DNA of 64,000 bases from Gp13-AA77 sp035949375 (GTDB taxonomy: Bacteria; Acidobacteriota; Terriglobia; UBA7540). The translations under genes were made by a program, and so were the position numbers. Under the pieces are notes generated by a model. That model was not told the DNA's origin, made no database searches, and was given only the letters and a program-made list of their open reading frames with translations. Position 1 is the stretch's first letter; each line of letters opens with the position of its first letter. The stretch lies in NCBI GenBank assembly GCA_035949375.1, contig DASZIG010000030.1, forward strand, positions 62,001 to 126,000, given 5' to 3'. Below, in pieces: positions 17,507 to 24,826 of this stretch.

Positions 17507-17986
17507 ATGCGCAAGGAATCGCAGGGCATTTCATGGCTTGAAGTCATCGTCCTTATTGTAGTTGTGGTGCTGGTCGCCGGCATTGTGGTACCCAACCTTT
17601 GGAAATCGAAGTCTGAAATCAACGAGGGGTCGGCGATGCGTTCCATGCGCACGATCATGGCCGCCGAGGAGAACTACGCTCAGTCCTACGACACCGGCTA
17701 CTCGCAAACGCTGGCCACCCTCGGCCCGGCGCCGGACGCCACGCCGAACGCATCGCTGGCCGGATTCATCGACAGCGAGCTGGCCGGCGGCACGAAAGAA
17801 GGCTACACCTTCACCTACACCGCGGGTCCGGCGGGTTCGGACGGCAGGATCCCGACCTACGTGTTGACGGCGAACCCGGTCAATTCAAGCACCGGGGCCG
17901 TGCACTATTACACGGATCAGACCGGGATTGTCCGGGAGAACACTCAGCAACAGGCGACCGATAAGGACAAGCCGCTCGGCGGCTAG
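17507..17986 (+). CDS. type IV prepilin-like protein
   Basis: A 159-residue pilin-like protein. After the short basic leader MRKESQG comes ISWLEVIVLIVVVVLVAGIV, so the prepilin peptidase site would be G-I with the conserved glutamate at mature position 5 (I-S-W-L-E instead of F-T-L-I-E). The globular part starts with PNLWKSKSEINEGSAMRSMRTIMAAEENYAQSYDTGYSQTLATLG, the pattern of the many small acidobacterial and deltaproteobacterial minor pilins. ATG at 17507 is preceded by a perfect AGGAGGAG. No assembly genes are nearby. A hairpin follows at 18008-18036. Confidence 0.88.
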   Translation: MRKESQGISWLEVIVLIVVVVLVAGIVVPNLWKSKSEINEGSAMRSMRTIMAAEENYAQSYDTGYSQTLATLGPAPDATPNASLAGFIDSELAGGTKEGYTFTYTAGPAGSDGRIPTYVLTANPVNSSTGAVHYYTDQTGIVRENTQQQATDKDKPLGG

Positions 17987-18007
17987 TCGCGCCACGAACC
18001 TCAATCA

Positions 18008-18036
18008 GGCGCTCCGGAAGGTCCTTCCGGGGCGCC
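18008..18036. terminator. long hairpin between convergent genes
   Basis: GGCGCTCCGGAAG (18008-18020) pairs completely, with one G-T wobble, with CTTCCGGGGCGCC (18024-18036) around a 3-base loop. It sits between the stop of the prepilin gene and the convergent stop of the Mpo1-like gene. No T-run on either side, so a bidirectional terminator or RNA-end stabiliser is inferred from position only. Confidence 0.45.
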
Positions 18037-18045
18037 CCGCCACCA

Positions 18046-18528
18046 TCAGCTTCGCGCCGATTCCGCCGATGCCACCGGCGCCGCAGTCTCACCCCGCACG
18101 TGAAACACGTGGTTCAGCACCCACAGCGGCCCGATGATCAGATGGGCCAGGTTTTTGTAAAAGGCCGGCTGCCGCCTCTCGTAGGCTCCGTGCCCGATAA
18201 ACTGGAAGACCCACCCGATGACGAACAGGCCCGCCGCGACCTGCCAGGCCAGGCCTCGTCCCACAAGATAGAAAACGAACGAGCTCACCAGCATGAGCGC
18301 ACCCAGCCGGGCGTCGAGCGATATGTCAATGGCGCCGACCACGAGCAGGATCACGAGCGAAATCTCGATCGGCCACCGTCCACCGATGGTCACAATCGGA
18401 ATCGCCAGCAGGCTGAGCAGTCCGAACACGATCAGGGGGATTCCAATCATGTGGCAGGTGCGATTTCCCTTGGTCTGATGGTGCGCCTGGTAGTCGGACC
18501 ACAGCCGGTCCATCGTGCTTGAGCTCAT
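18046..18528 (-). CDS. Mpo1-like (DUF962) membrane protein
   Basis: A 160-residue membrane protein of the DUF962/Mpo1 family, whose yeast member is a 2-hydroxy fatty acid dioxygenase. Family histidines are present in WSDYQAHHQTKGNRTCHMIG at the N-terminus (H-x(8)-C-H-x-I-G) and in FIGHGAYERRQPAFYKNL and VLNHVFHVRG toward the C-terminus. Hydrophobic segments IPLIVFGLLSLLAIPIVTI, LVILLVVGAIDI, GALMLVSSFVFYLVGRGLAW and AAGLFVIGWVFQFIGHG give about four membrane spans. ATG at 18528 has GGAGG upstream; the longer frame upstream is not supported. Confidence 0.85.
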   Translation of the reverse strand: MSSSTMDRLWSDYQAHHQTKGNRTCHMIGIPLIVFGLLSLLAIPIVTIGGRWPIEISLVILLVVGAIDISLDARLGALMLVSSFVFYLVGRGLAWQVAAGLFVIGWVFQFIGHGAYERRQPAFYKNLAHLIIGPLWVLNHVFHVRGETAAPVASAESARS

Positions 18529-18714
18529 AAGGTCCTCCGCTTCGGGCTTTCTGGCCGATTCTAGGTGAAACCACCAGCAAAGTCTATTTGAAGATATCAG
18601 GTGGCGATTGGGAAACAGCGGGGAGAATTCCGGCCGGGGGTATTGGCCTGAGGACGCGGGAATGCGCACCGCATCACCTCATCGCGCGAATGCAGGCGCG
18701 ACGTGGAAACAGAA

Positions 18715-18735
18715 GGGCGGGTTGCAAGCCCGCCC
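18715..18735 (-). terminator. hairpin downstream of the PEP-CTERM gene
   Basis: GGGCGGG (18715-18721) and CCCGCCC (18729-18735) with a 7-base loop. Read on the minus strand it follows the PEP-CTERM stop by about 70 bases and is followed by TTCTGTTT, which suits an intrinsic terminator for that gene. Confidence 0.5.
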
Positions 18736-18803
18736 CCTGCCCCCCGTTTGGAGGATGATTCTTAAGTTGAGCCCAAGCCAGTTTCTGTTTGCCTGGGCGA
18801 GGT

Positions 18804-19460
18804 TTACGCATTGACGCGGGCAGGAAGCCTGCGCCGCACCAAGAAGCTGATGCCGAGAATCCCCGCGCCGAACAGCAGCAGCGAGGCCGGCTCCGGCGTT
18901 GCCGCAGGGCCGCCGGGTACCAGGAACTCCTGGGCCCGGTTGGGTCCTGAGGCCGGTACCAGGATTTCCCAGTTTTGGAACTCGCTGAAGCTCAAGGATT
19001 GAGACTCGGCGAGCGAGAGGAAGCCCGCAGCGCCGGCGTCATAATTTGAGCTCTGAAGCGCGCTCGGATTGAACAGACCCCACAGAGCAAAATGGATGTC
19101 GTTGTAGTCCGAGGTTGGTTCCTGGTTGAAAAGCGACGTGAGGTAAGCGGCTTCCAGGTAGAGCTGGTCGGCGTTCTGGGCGCCCCCAAACAGTGCGGCA
19201 CTGACACCCGCCTGCGTAAAGGGCACTTCGTTTGCCGTCCAGTTCTCTCCTGTAGAGATCTCGTCACCGTAGTCGTCACACACGGCGCTCAAGTTCGTAC
19301 CGTTGACCAGAAGTTGGTAGGGACCCACGTAGACGCTTCCGTCGTAGGAAGTAACCGAGCCAGGACTCACCAGCGACACGCTGATGTTCCCCGCCCGGGC
19401 CATGTCCGCAAGACCCAGCACGAGGGCTAAGCTGCAGCACAGCATTAAGGCTCTTTTCAT
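18804..19460 (-). CDS. PEP-CTERM sorting domain protein (secreted, surface)
   Basis: Exported protein of 218 residues. Signal peptide MKRALMLCCSLALVLGLADMARA; extracellular region rich in Ser, Asn, Tyr and Gly; then the tripartite C-terminal sorting signal TPEPASLLLFGAGILGISFL followed by VRRRLPARVNA, i.e. PEP motif, hydrophobic helix, basic tail. Such proteins are processed by an exosortase and usually belong to the extracellular matrix; no exosortase or glycosyl-export gene is in the window. ATG at 19460. The 230-base upstream region contains a strong hairpin (19524-19551), so the mRNA leader is probably structured. Confidence 0.92.
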   Translation of the reverse strand: MKRALMLCCSLALVLGLADMARAGNISVSLVSPGSVTSYDGSVYVGPYQLLVNGTNLSAVCDDYGDEISTGENWTANEVPFTQAGVSAALFGGAQNADQLYLEAAYLTSLFNQEPTSDYNDIHFALWGLFNPSALQSSNYDAGAAGFLSLAESQSLSFSEFQNWEILVPASGPNRAQEFLVPGGPAATPEPASLLLFGAGILGISFLVRRRLPARVNA

Positions 19461-19523
19461 CAAAGAGTTGACTCCTTTCGTTTGCTTGATCGCCCCCTCG
19501 ATTCACACCAGGGAGGCCGGCAA

Positions 19524-19551
19524 GGCCGCAACGGGTTGGCCCGATGCGGCC
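19524..19551. other. strong hairpin in the leader of the PEP-CTERM gene
   Basis: GGCCGCA-ac-GGG at 19524-19535 pairs with CCC-ga-TGCGGCC at 19540-19551, giving seven plus three base pairs interrupted by a small internal loop. It lies 64 bases upstream of the PEP-CTERM start (minus strand) and about 140 bases upstream of larC (plus strand). No T-run. I could not match the surrounding 200 bases to a known riboswitch. Confidence 0.4.
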
Positions 19552-19693
19552 TTACGTCTGCATATCGGCCGTTTCGGCGCCTTCCATGAGCTTTTTGCGG
19601 CCCCAGCTTACCCTCACTAAGACAAGGACTTACCGATATTGAGGGCCTGTGCTACAGTCGTAAAGGAAGCAAGTTCAGGACATTCGCGAGCCT

Positions 19694-20923
19694 ATGCCTC
19701 CGGTCCGATCCGCTTATCTCGACTGCTCCAGCGGCGCCAGTGGTGACATGTTCCTGGGCGCCTGCCTCGACGCCGGGCTCGACGCCGAACGCCTGCGGGC
19801 GGAGCTTGCCCGGCTTCCGCTCGGGCCTTATGAGTTCAAGGTCCAGCGCGTGCTGCGCGGGGGTCTGGCCGGGACGCACGTGGAAATCACGGCTCCCACG
19901 CCGCAGCCGCCCCGGCACCTGCTGCCGATTGAGCAGATGATCGAGTCGAGCGTCCTCGCGGCCACGGTCAAGGAACGCTCGCGCCGCATCTTCCGCCGTC
20001 TGGGTGAGGCCGAAGCCCGGTTGCACGATCGGGCGCTCGAGCAGGTCCACTTTCACGAGGTGGGCGCGGTGGACGCGATCCTCGACATTGTGGGCGCTTG
20101 CGCGGCGCTCGAACTGCTGGGCGTGGAGGAGCTGACGGCCTCGCCGATGAACCTCGGCTCCGGCCGCGTGAACGCGGCTCACGGATCGCTGCCCGTGCCG
20201 GCCCCGGCCACGGCCGAACTGCTGCGCGGCGTGCCGGTGTACTCGACGGGCGTGGAGGCGGAACTGGTCACCCCGACCGGCGCGGCCATCGTCTCGACAC
20301 TCGCGGCCGGCTTCGGGCCGCTGCCGCCCATGAAGATCGAACAGATCGGCTACGGCGCCGGATCGCGGGAGCTCCCAGGTCATCCAAACCTGCTGCGCCT
20401 GATGATCGGAGAGCGGGTCCCGAGCCCCGAGTCCCGAGCCCCGAACCCCGATGCGGGTACCGTTGCCGTGATCGAAACCAGCGTGGACGACATGAGCCCC
20501 GAGCTTTACGGACATCTGGCGGAACGCGCGCTCGCCGCCGGCGCGCTCGACGTGAGTTGCGCGCCCATCGGCATGAAAAAAAGCCGCCCCGGGCTCGAAA
20601 TTCGCGTGCTGGCGCGCCCCGAGCAGGCCGAAGCCCTCGCCGGCCTGGTTTTCGCAGAAACCACCACGCTCGGCTTGCGCATCTCCACGGCAGAGCGCCG
20701 CGTGCTCGACCGCGAGTTCGTCAGCGTGGAGACGCCCTATGGTCCGGTCCGCATCAAAGTGGGACGGCGAAACGGACAGGTGATGAACGCGGCACCGGAG
20801 TTCGAAGACTGCCGGCGGGCTGCAATCGAGCGCAGTGTACCGTTGAAAGAAGTAATGGAGGCAGCCCGCGAAGCCTACAGGAAGCAATCGGGTAATCGGA
20901 AGATTGATTCCTTGACTCAATGA
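19694..20923 (+). CDS. larC: LarC, nickel pincer cofactor biosynthesis protein (cyclometallase)
   Basis: Nickel insertase that makes the Ni-pincer nucleotide used by lactate racemase and related racemases/epimerases. The 409-residue protein is the full-length fused form: SAYLDCSSGASGDMFLGACL at the N-terminus, the histidine-containing QVHFHEVGAVDAILDIVGAC, NLGSGRVNAAHGSLPVPAPA, and the C-terminal region beginning VAVIETSVDDMSPELYGHLAE with CAPIGMKKSRPG. No larA, larB or larE is seen. A short period-7 block at 20417-20451 is translated as RVPSPESRAPNPDAG in the linker between the two halves. The 3' end runs into another period-7 block before metG. Confidence 0.93.
   Translation: MPPVRSAYLDCSSGASGDMFLGACLDAGLDAERLRAELARLPLGPYEFKVQRVLRGGLAGTHVEITAPTPQPPRHLLPIEQMIESSVLAATVKERSRRIFRRLGEAEARLHDRALEQVHFHEVGAVDAILDIVGACAALELLGVEELTASPMNLGSGRVNAAHGSLPVPAPATAELLRGVPVYSTGVEAELVTPTGAAIVSTLAAGFGPLPPMKIEQIGYGAGSRELPGHPNLLRLMIGERVPSPESRAPNPDAGTVAVIETSVDDMSPELYGHLAERALAAGALDVSCAPIGMKKSRPGLEIRVLARPEQAEALAGLVFAETTTLGLRISTAERRVLDREFVSVETPYGPVRIKVGRRNGQVMNAAPEFEDCRRAAIERSVPLKEVMEAAREAYRKQSGNRKIDSLTQ
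20417..20451 (+). repeat. period-7 repeat inside larC
   Basis: TCCCGAG CCCCGAG TCCCGAG CCCCGAA CCCCGAT: five consecutive heptamers encoding part of the inter-domain linker of LarC (VPSPESRAPNPD). Same word as in metG at 21850-21900 and 22790-22930. Confidence 0.85.
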
Positions 20924-21003
20924 TTCATTGATTCAATGGCTCACTGAGTCGATCAGTCAATCTTGATCAGTCAATCTCGATCACCCAATCGCTCAATCAC
21001 CCG
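20919..21003. repeat. period-7/8 repeats between larC and metG
   Basis: After the larC stop, words of the type ATTGATTC, AATGGCTC, GATCAGTC, AATCTTG, AATCTCG, ATCACCC repeat with a 7- to 8-base period up to the metG ATG. The block probably contains the metG ribosome-binding region, in which no Shine-Dalgarno is seen. Confidence 0.7.
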
Positions 21004-21005
21004 AT

Positions 21006-23258
21006 ATGAAAACCTTCTATCTCACCACGCCGCTGTATTACCCAAACGCCCGGCCGCACGTGGGCTCGGCCTACACCACCATCGTTTGCGACGTTCTGGC
21101 GCGCTACAAGCGCATGTGCGGCTACGATGTGGCTTTCCTGACCGGCACCGACGAGCACGGCGAGAAGCTGGCGCGCGCCGCGGAGGCAGCCGGGAAATCG
21201 CCCGGCGAATTCGTGGCCGAGCAACGAAAGCTCTTTGTCGAACTCTGGCGGAAGCTCGGCCTCGAGTACGACTACTTCGTTTACACCGATCAGCCGGACC
21301 ACGTCACCTCCGTGCAGCGCATGCTGTTGCTGGCCGAAAAAAATGAGCCCGGCGTGGTGGAGAAGCGCCGCTACGAGGGCCGCTACTGCATCTGGGACGA
21401 ACGCTACGTGTCGGATTCGACCGATCCGGTGAACTGCGACATCTGCGGGCGTCCGGCAGAGCTCATCAGTGAGGACAACTATTTCTTCAAGCTCTCGGCG
21501 TTCGGGAAGCGCCTGCTCGATCTCTACGAGACGCACCCGGAGTTTGTGCAGCCGGACTTCCGCCGCAACGAAGTGATCAGCCTCGTGAAGAGCGGCCTGC
21601 GCGATATTTCCATCAGCCGGCGGCGCATCAAGTGGGGCGTGCCCTGGCCCGGCGACCCCGAGCAGGTTTTTTACGTGTGGTACGACGCCCTGATCGGCTA
21701 CATGACCGGCATCGGCTACGCGGACGGCGAGCACGGCAACGCCACGTTTCAGAAATACTGGCGAAACGTCCCAGGACCGGGGCCCGGCGACGCTCGGGAG
21801 TCGGCGGTCGGCAGTCGGCAGTCGGCAGCTAGCAATCCGGAATCGGCAGTCACAAGCCTCGAGTCCCGAACCCCGAACCCCGAACCCCGAACCCCGAATT
21901 CCGGCGAGTTCATGCACATGATCGGCAAAGACATCCTGCGCCAGCACGCGGTGTATTGGCCGGCGTTCCTGATGGCCGCCGGGCTGCCGCTGCCCAAAAC
22001 CGTCTTCGCGCACGGGTACATCAATTACGAGCAGGACAAGATGTCGAAGTCGAAGGGCAACGTGGTGTATCCGGAGCCCATCGTGGACGCGCTCGATTCG
22101 TTTGGAGCCCCCGGCAACGACGCGCTCCGCTATTACTTGCTGCGCGAAGCACCGTTCGGGCAGGATATGAGTTTTTCGTATGACTCGTTGATTCAGCGAT
22201 ACAACTCGGATTTGGCCAATGATCTGGGGAATCTCGCCAGTCGAACGCTGACCCTGCTGCACAGCCGATTCGGTGGAAGGGTCCCACAGCCGTCGGGCTC
22301 TCATCCCAAGAGCGAGGCTGCAGCACACGCCCTCGATACGGGTCTCACCTTAGCCGAGGAGGCGGACAGGCATCTTGGCCACCTTAATTTTTCAGGTGCT
22401 CTGGATCTGATCTGGCGCCATATTGGGAACGAGAACCGATACTTCACCGAGGCGCGTCCATGGGCCAACGATGACGGCGAACAGGTCGCCGATGTGCTTT
22501 GCCATGCGGCCCAAACTCTGCGCAAAATCGCGGTGCTGGCCTATCCGGTTATGCCATCGGCGACCGCGCGGCTGTGGGAACAACTCGGCGAGAGACACCC
22601 GATCGCGGGAGTCAGCCGCAATGATCCCTTAAAGTGGGAGAGCTTTCCGGAAGGGGTCGTCGTCGGCAAGCCCGAACCCATCTTCCCGCGCCTCGACAAG
22701 GCCAAGACGCTGGCCAAACTGCGCGAACTGGCCGAGGCCGACCGCGAGCGCAGTCAACCGAAAGGAGCAACCATCACCGTGCCAGAAGGAATCCCGAGCC
22801 CCGAGTCCCGAGTCCCGAGCCCCGAGTCACAGTCGGCAGAAAGCGGTCAGCCATCAGAAGCGGCCGAACCCCGAACCCCGAATCCCGAACCCCGAGTCAC
22901 GAGCCCCGAGCCCCCGGCCCCGAGTCCCGCGAAGATCACCATCGACGACTTCGCCAAAGTCGAACTCGTGGTGGGCCAGATCCTCGCTGCCGAGCCCATC
23001 CCGAAAGCCCAAAAGCTGCTCAAGCTGCAAGTGGACATCGGCACGGAGACGCGCCAGGTGTGCGCCGGGATCGCCGAGTATTACAAGCCGGAAGACCTGG
23101 TGGGCATGAAGATTGTGCTGGTGGCGAACCTGGAGCCGAGAAAGCTGCGCGGCGTGGAATCGAACGGAATGGTGGTGGCGGCCTCGGCCGGTCCTGAAGG
23201 CAAGCCGGTGCTCGCAACTTTCAAACAGGACGTGCCGAACGGGACAAGGCTCAAGTAG
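21006..23258 (+). CDS. metG: methionyl-tRNA synthetase with C-terminal tRNA-binding domain
   Basis: Charges tRNA-Met with methionine. The 750-residue protein has the class I HIGH-like motif in YPNARPHVGSAYTT (about 13-26), a single zinc knuckle CDICG, the KMSKS motif in QDKMSKSKGNVV, the anticodon-binding helical domain, and a C-terminal MetG-beta/EMAP-type domain (ITIDDFAKVELVVGQILAAE to the end). Two low-complexity insertions built from heptanucleotide repeats keep the frame: residues about 262-300 inside the catalytic domain just before EFMHMIGKDI, and about 594-642 in the linker before the tRNA-binding domain. Both translate to PNPEPRT- and PSPESR-like peptides. Start ATG at 21006 with no clear Shine-Dalgarno. 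Confidence 0.96.
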   Translation: MKTFYLTTPLYYPNARPHVGSAYTTIVCDVLARYKRMCGYDVAFLTGTDEHGEKLARAAEAAGKSPGEFVAEQRKLFVELWRKLGLEYDYFVYTDQPDHVTSVQRMLLLAEKNEPGVVEKRRYEGRYCIWDERYVSDSTDPVNCDICGRPAELISEDNYFFKLSAFGKRLLDLYETHPEFVQPDFRRNEVISLVKSGLRDISISRRRIKWGVPWPGDPEQVFYVWYDALIGYMTGIGYADGEHGNATFQKYWRNVPGPGPGDARESAVGSRQSAASNPESAVTSLESRTPNPEPRTPNSGEFMHMIGKDILRQHAVYWPAFLMAAGLPLPKTVFAHGYINYEQDKMSKSKGNVVYPEPIVDALDSFGAPGNDALRYYLLREAPFGQDMSFSYDSLIQRYNSDLANDLGNLASRTLTLLHSRFGGRVPQPSGSHPKSEAAAHALDTGLTLAEEADRHLGHLNFSGALDLIWRHIGNENRYFTEARPWANDDGEQVADVLCHAAQTLRKIAVLAYPVMPSATARLWEQLGERHPIAGVSRNDPLKWESFPEGVVVGKPEPIFPRLDKAKTLAKLRELAEADRERSQPKGATITVPEGIPSPESRVPSPESQSAESGQPSEAAEPRTPNPEPRVTSPEPPAPSPAKITIDDFAKVELVVGQILAAEPIPKAQKLLKLQVDIGTETRQVCAGIAEYYKPEDLVGMKIVLVANLEPRKLRGVESNGMVVAASAGPEGKPVLATFKQDVPNGTRLK
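21790..21903 (+). repeat. period-7 repeat inserted in the catalytic domain of metG
   Basis: Consists of two word types: AGTCGGC/AGTCGGC (21800-21830) and CCCCGAA repeated (21860-21900). Seven bases times three frames gives a seven-residue peptide period, visible as TPNPEPR TPN. The insertion interrupts a region that is continuous in other MetRS proteins, immediately before the HMIGKDI segment. Confidence 0.85.
22787..22931 (+). repeat. period-7 repeat in the metG inter-domain linker
   Basis: Heptamers CCCCGAG/TCCCGAG/CCCCGAA repeat through the linker (peptides SPESRVPSPESQ and EPRTPNPEPRVTSPEPPAP) between the anticodon-binding domain and the tRNA-binding domain. Confidence 0.85.
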
Positions 23259-23320
23259 TCGCCGGCCGGCGCCACCTGGCCTAACAGTCCGAGGGGAGCG
23301 GGGCAGACTGGAGAATCAAG

Positions 23321-23611
23321 ATGAAGAATGATCAAAACCATTCTGAGTTTACGGGCGCCATCTTCCGCGAGGGTCGCCACTTTGTCTCTTTGTGTTTGGA
23401 GCTTGACGTCGCGTCGCAGGGCAGAAACGCGAAAGAGGCGAGGAGAATGCTGGCGGAGGCCGTAAGTTTGTATTTGGAAACGTGCTTTGAAGATGGGGTT
23501 CCGCACCTGCGTCCCGTGCCCAAAGAGGAAGACCCACGAATCGCCAACCCGGCCAACCTGGTCGAGATGTTCCCGCTGAAGGTCGACTTTGAGGTGCACG
23601 CAGTTGCCTGA
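23321..23611 (+). CDS. hicB: HicB-like antitoxin
   Basis: A 96-residue protein of the HicB fold: FTGAIFREGRHFVSLCLELDVASQGRNAKEA is the partially degraded RNase-H-like domain typical of HicB antitoxins, followed by ARRMLAEAVSLYLETCFEDG. It would neutralise a HicA mRNA interferase and may autoregulate. The ATG at 23321 is 62 bases after metG. The next reading frame overlaps its stop codon and starts like HicA but is broken, so this antitoxin seems to be an orphan. Confidence 0.75.
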   Translation: MKNDQNHSEFTGAIFREGRHFVSLCLELDVASQGRNAKEARRMLAEAVSLYLETCFEDGVPHLRPVPKEEDPRIANPANLVEMFPLKVDFEVHAVA

Positions 23612-23741
23612 AATTCCCATTGTGAAGCCGAAGAAATTGGTGGCGGCGCTTAAGCGGACTGAGGAGAGGAAACTGCCGCTCGGCGGGAAGGGTTGGCGCG
23701 AAAAAATAAAAATGTTACGAACGAACCCAGGAGGTTATTGA
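23604..23741 (+). pseudogene. hicA toxin remnant
   Basis: A TTG at 23604, overlapping the hicB stop, opens a 45-codon frame that begins LPEIPIVKPKKLVAALKR, close to the normal start of HicA (MPxxPxxKPxExIxxLxx). After this the sequence departs from HicA: no GFxxxRQxGSH motif with the catalytic histidine follows, and the frame ends GGY at 23741 inside the AT-rich dispersed repeat that begins about 23697. The 3' part of the toxin gene therefore appears deleted or replaced. Confidence 0.6.
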
Positions 23742-23860
23742 AAACAAACGACTTCTATTTTACGTATTCCCTGAAAGCCACTAGGGTATTCAAAACAAAT
23801 GATTTACCTGTGCAAAGCCAAGAGGTTACTGATAATAAATAGTTTAGCTCAAAAATAAGA
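23697..23860 (+). repeat. AT-rich dispersed element, copy A (three internal units)
   Basis: About 163 bases, far richer in A and T than its surroundings. Three direct units share AGCCAnnAGGTTATTGAAAA: AGG positions are 23732, 23783 and 23823 (spacing 51 and 40). The whole element matches the reverse complement of 60276-60439, including ATGTTACGAACGAA at one end, GAGGTTATTGAAAACAAACG in the first unit and CAAAGCCAAGAGGTTA at the start of the third. It lies just upstream of tatD. No protein-coding frame spans it. Confidence 0.85.
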
Positions 23861-23954
23861 GCGCAAAAACGGACTATCTAGCTTCAAAATGCGTCAAATC
23901 GGCGTGAAAAACGGGCCAAATTTGGCGCCAATCGCCCGATCGCCCCAATCAGAA

Positions 23955-24764
23955 ATGGCCCCATACCTCGACTCGCACGCCCACCTCGATGTTGCCGACT
24001 TCGACCCCGACCGCGAGGCCGTGATCGCGCGGGCCCGGGATGCCGGAGTCGGTCACGTGCTGCTGATCGCGGACCTGGCGCGCCCGGAGAGTGTGGAACG
24101 AGTGCGCGAGTTGAGCGAGGGTCACGAGGGCCTCTACTGGGCATCCGGCGTGGACCCCCACCAGTCCGCCGACGCGCGCGAAGAGCACTTCCAGGCTTTG
24201 ATCGCCATGGGGCGGCACCCGAAGTTCCTGGCGGTCGGCGAAATCGGGCTCGACTACTTCTACGACTACCCGCGCGACGTGCAGACGCGCGTCTTCGTAC
24301 GGCAGATCGGCCTGGCTCGCGAGCTCGGGCGGCCCATCGTGATTCATTGCCGCGACGCCTGGAGCGATCTGCGCCGCATCCTGCGGGAGCACTTCGGGCA
24401 GGAGCCCACAGGCGCGGACGGCGCGCCCGCGGCAGGGGCCGGCATCCTGCACTGCTTTACCGGTACCGCCGAAGACGCGCTGGATCTGATCGAGCTTGGC
24501 TTCTACGTCTCGTTCGCGGGCAACCTGACTTTCAAAAAGTCCGGGGATATGAGGGAGGTGGCGCGGGTGCTCCCGGCGGACCGCCTGCTGGTCGAGACCG
24601 ACAGTCCGTACCTTGCGCCCCTGCCCCATCGCGGAAGCCGCAACGAGCCGGCATTCGTACGCGAGACCACGCGCCAGCTCGCGACGCTGCGCGGCCTAGA
24701 CGAAGAGGCTATGGGGCGGCAGTTGGTGGAGAATTTCCAGCGGCTTTTCAGCCTGACGCCGTAG
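23955..24764 (+). CDS. TatD-family metal-dependent hydrolase (DNase)
   Basis: TIM-barrel hydrolase of 269 residues, probably a 3'-5' exonuclease acting on damaged DNA or D-aminoacyl substrates. Metal ligands are visible in YLDSHAHLD (about residues 4-12), AVGEIGLDYFYD, IVIHCRDAWSDL and the final ETDSPYLAP. The C-terminus VENFQRLFSL is the usual VNxxxLF end. The ATG at 23955 places the DSHAHLD strand at the N-terminus as in the family; an ATG at 23889 would add 22 unconserved residues encoded at the edge of the repeat element. It lies 62 bases before the polyprenyl synthase gene. Confidence 0.92.
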   Translation: MAPYLDSHAHLDVADFDPDREAVIARARDAGVGHVLLIADLARPESVERVRELSEGHEGLYWASGVDPHQSADAREEHFQALIAMGRHPKFLAVGEIGLDYFYDYPRDVQTRVFVRQIGLARELGRPIVIHCRDAWSDLRRILREHFGQEPTGADGAPAAGAGILHCFTGTAEDALDLIELGFYVSFAGNLTFKKSGDMREVARVLPADRLLVETDSPYLAPLPHRGSRNEPAFVRETTRQLATLRGLDEEAMGRQLVENFQRLFSLTP

Positions 24765-24826
24765 GGGCGCTGCTTGCTGCGCCCGCATTTTGTGTGGGAA
24801 CATGAGCCTGCGGGTGTAGGGATTTT

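Noticed and set aside
19560..19690. c-di-GMP (GEMM) riboswitch in the PEP-CTERM leader
   Set aside because: A GCAAAAAGCTCATGG stretch on the minus strand resembles part of the motif, but GGCAAACC and the paired receptor stem are missing.
23732..23860. CRISPR-like array
   Set aside because: Three units with unequal spacing (51 and 40), diverged units and no cas genes; the whole block is repeated elsewhere as one element.
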